A stretch of 11,819 nucleotides of DNA from Bacteroidetes bacterium UBA1947 (GTDB lineage: Bacteria > Bacteroidota > Bacteroidia > Chitinophagales > Chitinophagaceae). Shown one piece after another: positions 1 to 6,544 of this stretch; within the stretch, counting starts at the first letter, position 1, and each line of letters begins with the position of its first letter. The position numbers and the translations under genes are program-made. The DNA lies in NCBI GenBank assembly GCA_002336915.1, contig DDET01000023.1, positions 97,077 to 108,895 of the forward strand, read 5' to 3'. The notes below the pieces were generated by a model. The model did no database searches and had not been told where the DNA came from. It saw nothing but the letters and a program-made list of their open reading frames with translations.

Positions 1-30
1 CGGCCTTGCATTTGCGCAAGGCCGCTTTTT
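1..30 (+). terminator. Intrinsic terminator hairpin, possibly bidirectional
   Basis: A perfect 9-base stem (1-9 paired with 16-24) with a 6-base loop is followed by C and five T on the plus strand, so it reads as a Rho-independent terminator for a plus-strand gene that ends left of the window. It also lies 14 bases beyond the recQ stop codon. On the minus strand the stem is preceded by a run of A, so it could serve recQ as well if the unseen bases left of position 1 supply a matching T-run. That second role is inference, because the needed bases are outside the window. Confidence 0.75.
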
Positions 31-43
31 ACTTTATGAATGT

Positions 44-2215
44 TTAACTCAGTTGCATTCGCTTGTAGTGCTCCATTGCCATCTTTACCTCGCCGTAAGT
101 AACGTCTTCAGGCAGCAGGTCTTTAATCGGTTTTATTGCGTTCATCTGCCCTGTCTGCTTAATAGCGCTCATTATCTTTTCCAATTTCTCTTTTGCTACA
201 AACTTTGAGATACTCAATTCTCCGCTTGCAATAAATACAGAAAGATGTCCTTCAATGGTTGAAATAGCCATATTCCTTTTTTCAGCTATTTCCTGGATAC
301 TCAAGCCTTCCCTAAACAAAGAGAATGTGGTGTGTTGCGTATTACTAGGTTCTGTCTTCTCTGCTCTTGGTGCCCTTTCTTTACCCTGCTTCTTAGGCTT
401 CTTAAAGTGCATTTGCGATTCCAGCTTGTGCTCCCTGGTATAAGCCTTTATCACGTTCAGGAAGCCTGTACCATACTTGCTTACCTTGTAGTCACCAAAG
501 CCCGATATCTGTTTCAGGTCATCAAATGTCTGAGGCAGGTAGGAGGCTAGCTCTATCAGGGCATTATCAGCAACAATTACATAAGCCGGCACTTGCTCCC
601 TATCCGCATATTCCAGTCGAATGGTCCTCAATTCCTGCAGCAACTCTTTTTCATAGCTTACATCCTCTTCATCAATCACCTGTGCCTTCTCTTTCTTCAT
701 CACCAGTTTCATCTCCAGGCTGCCTTTCAATATCTCCCAGCTTTTATCATTCAGCTTCAGTACACTGAAGGTATCATCCGTTTTGCTCAAATAGCCGTGG
801 TTCAGCAATTGCTTTACCATCCACTGCCATTCTTCTTTTTTCAAGTGTTTGCCTAGGCCGTATGTCTTCAACTCTTTATGCGCGGGGTTTATTTTTTCGG
901 CAGCCGAACCGCGAATGAAGTCAATAACATAGCCGGCTCCATAGCGCTCCCCCGTTCTTGATATAGCCGATAGTAATTTCTGCGCATCCAGCGTGGCATC
1001 CTTCTCTTCCAGGTCGCTCATGCAGTAGTCGCAGCTACCACAGTAAGCCGGCGCATCCTCACCAAAGTACCGCATCAGGTATTGCCGCCTGCAACTTTCC
1101 GCTTCGCAAAAGTCCTGCATCTGTTGCAGCTTCTTTTCAGATACTTTTGTTTGCTGCGGGTTATTCTCTATCTCAATGAATTTCCGGAGTTTAATAATAT
1201 CGCCCGCAGAGTAAAACAATATAGCATCACTCCTCAGGCCATCACGCCCGGCACGTCCTGTTTCCTGGTAATAGCCTTCAATATTCTTGGGTACATCGTG
1301 ATGTATCACAAAGCGAACGTTCGATTTGTCGATACCCATACCAAAGGCTATGGTGGCTACTATTACCTTAATCTCATCGCGCTGGAAACGCTCCTGCACT
1401 TTGCTGCGCTCCATATTGTCCATACCGGCATGGTAGTGCATGGCAGCTATGCCGTTCTCCCGCAGTCTTGCAGCGATGCCCTCCGTAGAGGCCCGCGACA
1501 GAGCATAGATAATGCCACTATCTTCCTTGTGCCGTTTCAGGTATTCCACTATGCTTCCAAAAGCGTTGCGCTTAGGCTCTATGTAGTAATAAATATTAGG
1601 CCTGTTGAAGCTGGATATGAAAACCTGTGGTTGTTGCAGGGTTAGCTTCTGCAGTATATCGTCCTGTGTCAGCTTATCGGCACTGGCAGTAAGGGCTATA
1701 ACAGGTACGCCTTTAAATTCCCTCTTAAGCACCGCAAGCTGCAAATACTCCGGCCTGAAGTCGTGCCCCCAGGAGGATATACAGTGCGCCTCATCCACGG
1801 CAAAGAGCGCCGGTTTTATTTCTTTAAGGAATTGGAAAAAATATTGTCCATTGCTGCCGCTCAGTCTTTCCGGTGCCAGGTACAACAGTTTAAGTTTGCC
1901 CGTCCGTGCCTGCTGCATTATCTGCTGCTGCTGCTCTGCCGACTGGCTCGAATTGATGAATGCAGCACCAATACCATTTGCCTGTAACGCATCTACCTGG
2001 TCTTTCATCAGTGCTATAAGGGGAGAAATGACCACCGTGACCCCATCCAGTATCAGGGCGGGCAGCTGGTAGCATATTGACTTACCACCACCGGTAGGCA
2101 TAATGGCCAGCACATCTTTACCGGCCAGTACCGATTGTATAATGTGCTCCTGTTCTAAACGAAAATTGTCATAACCGAAATAATGCTTTAAAGCGTGTAA
2201 CATCCTGTCTTTCAT
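44..2215 (-). CDS. recQ: ATP-dependent DNA helicase RecQ with C-terminal HTH extension
   Basis: This is a 723-residue superfamily 2, 3'-to-5' DNA helicase of the RecQ family, which acts in recombinational repair and replication-fork processing. All core motifs are visible: motif 0 (F18-R19, Q22), Walker A MPTGGGKS at 39-46, DEAH at 141-144 followed by the aromatic-rich loop (145-157), motif III ALTAS at 174-178, and motif VI QETGRAGRDG at 317-326. The RecQ zinc site is present as C375, C392, C395 and C398. A winged-helix region (about 405-510) and an HRDC domain (about 523-595) follow. The protein is longer than E. coli RecQ because a basic linker (about 604-622) leads to a helix-turn-helix (about 628-675) resembling the HTH_40 domain found at the end of many Bacteroidota and Firmicutes RecQ proteins. 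The start ATG has no clear Shine-Dalgarno, as is usual in this phylum. The exporter gene ends only 15 bases upstream on the same strand, so cotranscription is likely. Confidence 0.97.
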   Translation of the reverse strand: MKDRMLHALKHYFGYDNFRLEQEHIIQSVLAGKDVLAIMPTGGGKSICYQLPALILDGVTVVISPLIALMKDQVDALQANGIGAAFINSSQSAEQQQQIMQQARTGKLKLLYLAPERLSGSNGQYFFQFLKEIKPALFAVDEAHCISSWGHDFRPEYLQLAVLKREFKGVPVIALTASADKLTQDDILQKLTLQQPQVFISSFNRPNIYYYIEPKRNAFGSIVEYLKRHKEDSGIIYALSRASTEGIAARLRENGIAAMHYHAGMDNMERSKVQERFQRDEIKVIVATIAFGMGIDKSNVRFVIHHDVPKNIEGYYQETGRAGRDGLRSDAILFYSAGDIIKLRKFIEIENNPQQTKVSEKKLQQMQDFCEAESCRRQYLMRYFGEDAPAYCGSCDYCMSDLEEKDATLDAQKLLSAISRTGERYGAGYVIDFIRGSAAEKINPAHKELKTYGLGKHLKKEEWQWMVKQLLNHGYLSKTDDTFSVLKLNDKSWEILKGSLEMKLVMKKEKAQVIDEEDVSYEKELLQELRTIRLEYADREQVPAYVIVADNALIELASYLPQTFDDLKQISGFGDYKVSKYGTGFLNVIKAYTREHKLESQMHFKKPKKQGKERAPRAEKTEPSNTQHTTFSLFREGLSIQEIAEKRNMAISTIEGHLSVFIASGELSISKFVAKEKLEKIMSAIKQTGQMNAIKPIKDLLPEDVTYGEVKMAMEHYKRMQLS

Positions 2216-2230
2216 GTCGTAAAATTTATC

Positions 2231-3469
2231 TTAAGAATCTGGTTCCGTTCTGTTCGCAGCATGGTATGCCTTCAGTGATGGTATAGAAAACAATATGCTG
2301 ACCAATGTAAGTACCGCGCCCAATAAAAACGGCGCGCCGGGGAAATGCACAGGCGCACCCGGTTTGGTAAAATAAGAGAACAAATTGGTCATCATCACCG
2401 GGCCAATGATAGACGTTACACTCATCAGGCTTGTGAGCGCCCCTTGCAGCTCGCCCTGCTCATTGGCAGGCACGGAGTTGGACATAATACCTTGTAATGC
2501 CGGCCCGCAGATACCACCCAGGCAATATGGCACAAGGAACAAAAACATCATCCAGCCCTCGGTCGCAAATGCGAAAAGAGTGAAACCCAGCGCATACAAT
2601 AGCAGCCCCACATAAACTGAGTTCTTCTGTCCCAGAGCAGGTATGATCTTACGTATAAGGCCGCCCTGTACGACGGCTATTAATACTCCCACCACACCCA
2701 AAGAATAACCAACCATCTTTTCGGTCCACTGAAACTTCTGGATGGTATAGAACGTCCAGTTTGACTGGACCGCATAAGCGGCGATATAGATAAGCACGAT
2801 GGAAATAATAAGCCCGGATATAGCGGGGTACTTCCGCAAATGCATCAGCGAGCCTACCGGGTTAGCACGTTTCCATTCGAAGGGGCGGCGGTTCTCCTTT
2901 AAAAGCGATTCGGGCAATACGATCAGGCCATATACAAAATTGAGCAAGGACAAAACGGCGGCAACAATAAAAGGAGCACGCAAACCAAGGTCGCTGAACA
3001 GCCCGCCGATAACCGGGCCCAAAATAAAACCCACACCAAAAGCGGCACCTATCATTCCAAAGTTCTGCGCTCTCTTTTCGGGTGTGCTTACGTCGGCTAT
3101 ATAAGCAGAACCTGTGGTGAAACTGGCGCCGCATACCCCCGCAATGATACGGCCAAGGAAAAGCCATGCAAGCGTTGGTGCCCATGCCAGGAACAGGTAG
3201 TCTATACCCAAACCTAGTAAGGATATGAGCAAAACCGGCCGCCTGCCGTAACGGTCGCTAAGGCCGCCTAGCACGGGTGCAAAAAGGAACTGCATAATAG
3301 CATAGGCGAACATGAGCCAACCACCATATTTAGCAGCAGTGCTTATGTCGCTGCGCGAGAGCGTTTGCAGCAGCTTAGGCATTATTGGAATGATGATGCC
3401 CAGCCCGATACTATCTACCAGGAGCGTAACAAATATGAAACCGAGTGCTGCTTCGCGCTTTACTGTCAT
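2231..3469 (-). CDS. MFS exporter, Tet/TCR (DHA1-type) family
   Basis: This is a 412-residue inner-membrane transporter of the major facilitator superfamily, about 12 hydrophobic segments long, expected to export small molecules by proton antiport. The first helix carries D19-S-I-G with a following P28, the pattern of the TetA-like group. The MFS motif A, GGLSDRYGRRP, lies at 68-78 between helices 2 and 3, and the antiporter motif C appears as GFILGPVIGG at 147-156. A longer hydrophilic loop (about 188-213) separates the two six-helix halves. The family includes tetracycline efflux pumps, but the substrate cannot be read from sequence, and many chromosomal Bacteroidota members are annotated as Tet-like without proven resistance. 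It is transcribed away from the M16 peptidase gene and towards recQ, probably as the first gene of a two-gene operon. No Shine-Dalgarno is visible ahead of the ATG. Confidence 0.93.
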   Translation of the reverse strand: MTVKREAALGFIFVTLLVDSIGLGIIIPIMPKLLQTLSRSDISTAAKYGGWLMFAYAIMQFLFAPVLGGLSDRYGRRPVLLISLLGLGIDYLFLAWAPTLAWLFLGRIIAGVCGASFTTGSAYIADVSTPEKRAQNFGMIGAAFGVGFILGPVIGGLFSDLGLRAPFIVAAVLSLLNFVYGLIVLPESLLKENRRPFEWKRANPVGSLMHLRKYPAISGLIISIVLIYIAAYAVQSNWTFYTIQKFQWTEKMVGYSLGVVGVLIAVVQGGLIRKIIPALGQKNSVYVGLLLYALGFTLFAFATEGWMMFLFLVPYCLGGICGPALQGIMSNSVPANEQGELQGALTSLMSVTSIIGPVMMTNLFSYFTKPGAPVHFPGAPFLLGAVLTLVSILFSIPSLKAYHAANRTEPDS

Positions 3470-3642
3470 TTGTCGTAATTAAACGCTGCAAGATACTATA
3501 AGATATTATTGACGGTTTTCTGCCCGCCAAAAACATATCCACATTTTTTGGCTACAGGTTTTGTTAAAAATTACAAGCGGTTATATATAAGTCAAATTAC
3601 CTTATCTATATTTATGTTCCACACACAAAACATCCTTAGTAT
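3470..3642. promoter_or_regulatory. Divergent intergenic region with candidate promoters and an inverted repeat
   Basis: This 173-base AT-rich spacer must hold the promoters of both the exporter (minus) and the M16 peptidase (plus). On the plus strand TATATTTA at 3607-3614 differs by one base from the Bacteroidota -7 motif TAnnTTTG, but no good TTG lies at the right distance. On the minus strand TATCTTAT (3498-3505) and TATCTTGC (3488-3495) are weaker candidates, the former with a TTTG (3528-3531) 22 bases upstream. A perfect 8-base inverted repeat, GCCAAAAA at 3526-3533 and TTTTTGGC at 3545-3552, sits roughly in the middle. The regulatory role is inferred from the divergent layout; the exact promoter positions are uncertain. 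Confidence 0.4.
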
Positions 3643-6384
3643 ATGAACATCCTTAAGATCCGGGCCTTTTGCCTGGCAGCAGGTATCACGCTGTTGCAGG
3701 CATTTACAATTGAGGCCAAAACCACATCCGTACCAGTACCGGCAGGAATTACCAAACTCACCAGTGTTGAAGGCATCACCGAATACCGCCTCTCCAATGG
3801 CCTGCATGTACTTATCTTCCCCGACCCCTCGAAACCTACCATCACCGTGAACATGACCTACCAGGTAGGCTCTCGCATGGAAGGCTACGGAGAGACCGGT
3901 ATGGCGCACCTGCTGGAGCATATGCTTTTCAAAGGCTCCACGCACCACAAAAATGTACCACAGGAGCTTACCAACCACGGGGCTTCGCCAAACGGCAGCA
4001 CATCCTACGACCGTACCAATTATTTCGAGACTTTCTCTGCAACAGATGAGAACCTTAACTGGGCATTGAGCCTTGAGGCCGACCGTATGGTTAACTCCTT
4101 TATTGCCGAGAAAGACTTGAAAAGCGAATTCAGCGTAGTGCGCAATGAATTTGAATCAGGCGAGAACAGCCCCTCGAACATATTGATGGAGCGCGTAGTT
4201 TCTACAGCTTACCTCTGGCACAACTATGGAAAGTCCACTATTGGCTCAAAGGAAGATATCGAGAAGGTGTCCATAAAAAGCCTGCAGGCCTTTTATAAAA
4301 AATATTACCAGCCCGACAATGCCGTGCTGGTTGTAGCAGGTAAAATAGACGAAGCAAAAACACTGGCACTCGTAAAAAAATATTATGGTGGCATACCCAA
4401 ACCAAGCCGTGTAATAGAGCCCACTTATACAATGGAGCCTCCACAGGACGGCGAACGCAATGTAGAGCTGAAAAGAGTAGGCGACGTACAGTCCATCTCC
4501 TGCCTCTACCACATACCTGCAGGCTCCGATCCTACATACCCGGTATTTGATGTGATAAGCGAAGTACTGACCAATGAGCCAAACGGCCGCCTGTACCAAA
4601 ACCTTGTAAAGACAGGCAAGGCCTCGGTGGTATGGAGCTATGCACAAGGCCTGAAAGATCCCGGCCACATTTACATTAACGCCGATGTATTAAAGGAAAA
4701 ATCATTAGATGAGGCGAAGGCCGCTTTCTACGAAACACTGGCAGAGCTGAAAGACAAGCCCGTAACACAGGACGAGGTAGATAAAGCAAAAGGCGAGCTG
4801 ATGAAAAACTTTGAACAGGCTTACCGCAGCAGCGAGAACATAGGCCTGGCAATGAGCGAATTCATCGCTACCGGCGACTGGCGTTTGGCCTTCATATACC
4901 GCGACAACCTTGCAAAAGTTACTGCCGGCGATGTGAACAAAGCCATAAACACTTACTTCATCAAATCAAACCGCACTACGGGCGTATTCATCCCTACTGC
5001 CAATCCTAAGCGCGTTACAGTGCCACCTGCACCAAATGTGGCCGACATAGTAAAAGACTATAAAGGCAAGGAAGCATTAACACAGGCTGAGGCATTTGAC
5101 GCATCGCCCGACAATATTGAAAAACGCACCGAAAGAGGTAAGATCTCCGGCGGGGCAAAGTATGCCTTGCTTACAAAAACAACACGTGGCAGTACTGTGA
5201 ATGGCATCATAACCCTGCGCATAGGCTCTGAACAAGCCCTGGAAAACAAAGCGAAAGTAGCTTCGCTCACCGCATCAATGCTGAAAAGAGGCACTACAAC
5301 AAAAAACATGTCGCAGATAAATGAAACCTTGAACAAGCTTTCAAGCTCTGTAGACGTTTGGGGCAATGGGCAGGATGTGACCTTTAATATACAGTCTACC
5401 AAACAAAACCTCCCTGCCGTACTGGACCTTATAAATGACATACTCCACAACCCCGCCTTTAGTGCGGATGAATTTAAAACGCTGAAAGAGGAAAACATCA
5501 GCAACCTGCAGCAGGAGCTTTCCGAGCCGCAAAGCATTGCCTTCAGGGTATACAGCAACATGACAAGCCCCTACCCCAAGAGCCACATCAACTACACCAT
5601 GACGGCACAGGAGGAGATAGATGCTGTTAATGCTGCCACATTGAACGATGTGAAAGACCTTTATAGAAAATATTACGGCGCAGGCAATGCCACCATGGCT
5701 TTCGTTGGCGATTTTGAAGCTGATGCAGTAAAGAAAAAACTGGAAGCGACATTTAAAGACTGGGAAGCTGCCGAACCATACGTACGCGTAAAAGACAAGT
5801 ATGAAGAGGTAACACCGGCAAACAAGGAAATAAAAACCCCCGACAAAAAGAACGCTATGTTCGTTGCAGGCATGAACTTCAAATTCCGTGATGACAATCC
5901 TGATTTCCCCGCATTGGTGATGGGCGACTTTATCTTTGGTGGTGGCTTCCTCAACTCGCGCCTCGCTACACGCATTCGCCAGAAAGAGGGTTTAAGCTAC
6001 GGCGTGGGCTCTTTCCTTCAGGCCGATAGCCACGACGAAAAAACAGCCTTCATGTCTTATGCTATCTATAACCCTGACAATAAGCAAAAACTGGAAGCAG
6101 CCTGGAACGACGAACTGTCAAAAATGCTGAAAACAGGTTTTACTGCCGAAGAGCTGAAACAAGCAAAAAGCGGTATGATACAGTACAGGCAAACAAGCAG
6201 GACAGATGACGGCCAACTGGCCAACAAACTAGCCAACTACCTGGAACTGGATCGCACAATGGCAAGAGACAAAGGTATAGATGAAAAAATGCAGAACCTG
6301 TCGTTGAACGAGCTGAATGAAGTAATGAAGAAGTACCTGTCGAGCGACAAGATAAGCTACGTAAAAGCAGGCGATTTTAAATAA
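3643..6384 (+). CDS. Secreted M16 family zinc metallopeptidase (two-half pitrilysin/insulinase type)
   Basis: This is a 913-residue zinc-dependent endopeptidase of the M16 family that carries both halves of the protease clam-shell in one chain. An N-terminal signal peptide (basic start, hydrophobic 8-22, probable cleavage after IEA at 23-25) sends it across the inner membrane. The inverted zinc motif HLLEH is at 89-93, with E92 as the catalytic base. The third zinc ligand is E169 in VRNEFESG, 76 residues after H93, the usual M16 spacing. The C-terminal half (from about 500) lacks HxxEH at the equivalent position (about 540-551), as expected for the non-catalytic half. It keeps the R/Y substrate-binding pair R779 and Y786 in RQKEGLSY. 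It probably degrades peptides in the periplasm; the natural substrate is unknown. The gene stands alone between a divergent exporter and its own strong terminator. The start is chosen because it gives a clean signal peptide. Confidence 0.95.
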   Translation: MNILKIRAFCLAAGITLLQAFTIEAKTTSVPVPAGITKLTSVEGITEYRLSNGLHVLIFPDPSKPTITVNMTYQVGSRMEGYGETGMAHLLEHMLFKGSTHHKNVPQELTNHGASPNGSTSYDRTNYFETFSATDENLNWALSLEADRMVNSFIAEKDLKSEFSVVRNEFESGENSPSNILMERVVSTAYLWHNYGKSTIGSKEDIEKVSIKSLQAFYKKYYQPDNAVLVVAGKIDEAKTLALVKKYYGGIPKPSRVIEPTYTMEPPQDGERNVELKRVGDVQSISCLYHIPAGSDPTYPVFDVISEVLTNEPNGRLYQNLVKTGKASVVWSYAQGLKDPGHIYINADVLKEKSLDEAKAAFYETLAELKDKPVTQDEVDKAKGELMKNFEQAYRSSENIGLAMSEFIATGDWRLAFIYRDNLAKVTAGDVNKAINTYFIKSNRTTGVFIPTANPKRVTVPPAPNVADIVKDYKGKEALTQAEAFDASPDNIEKRTERGKISGGAKYALLTKTTRGSTVNGIITLRIGSEQALENKAKVASLTASMLKRGTTTKNMSQINETLNKLSSSVDVWGNGQDVTFNIQSTKQNLPAVLDLINDILHNPAFSADEFKTLKEENISNLQQELSEPQSIAFRVYSNMTSPYPKSHINYTMTAQEEIDAVNAATLNDVKDLYRKYYGAGNATMAFVGDFEADAVKKKLEATFKDWEAAEPYVRVKDKYEEVTPANKEIKTPDKKNAMFVAGMNFKFRDDNPDFPALVMGDFIFGGGFLNSRLATRIRQKEGLSYGVGSFLQADSHDEKTAFMSYAIYNPDNKQKLEAAWNDELSKMLKTGFTAEELKQAKSGMIQYRQTSRTDDGQLANKLANYLELDRTMARDKGIDEKMQNLSLNELNEVMKKYLSSDKISYVKAGDFK

Positions 6385-6400
6385 TCGAACATATTATCAT

Positions 6401-6438
6401 CAGTAGCCCGGGCTTTAGGCCCGGGCTACTGTATTTTT
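6401..6438 (+). terminator. Strong Rho-independent terminator of the M16 peptidase gene
   Basis: A perfect 13-base GC-rich stem (6401-6413 paired with 6419-6431) closes a 5-base loop (TTTAG) and is followed directly by TATTTTT. It begins 16 bases after the M16 stop codon. It should end the peptidase transcript and insulate the downstream PKD gene, which therefore needs its own promoter within 6432-6544. Confidence 0.92.
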
Positions 6439-6544
6439 GTGCATTCAAAGGCGCGAATATTGATTTTTCGGTATCAACAACAGCTACTCTATGGAAAAAA
6501 GTGAAATATTTAGTACTTTGGATAAGATTTTGTATAAACTTAAT

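Noticed and set aside
1082..1645. A 187-codon open frame on the plus strand inside recQ
   Set aside because: It lies antisense to the conserved helicase core, has no recognisable domain and is explained by the codon bias of recQ.
1907..1945. CTG/CAG-rich stretch in recQ resembling a triplet repeat
   Set aside because: It encodes a short Q-rich segment with mixed codons (EQQQQIMQQ) and is not a long perfect repeat; a similar Q-run occurs in DnaG.
44..3469. A possible defence or mobile island built around recQ and an MFS gene
   Set aside because: RecQ has the full housekeeping architecture, and there is no nuclease, integrase, methylase, transposase or flanking repeat in the window.
6460..6477. 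Inverted repeat TTGAT / ATCAA ahead of the PKD gene
   Set aside because: The arms are only five bases in AT-rich sequence, so a chance match is likely and nothing else supports an operator.
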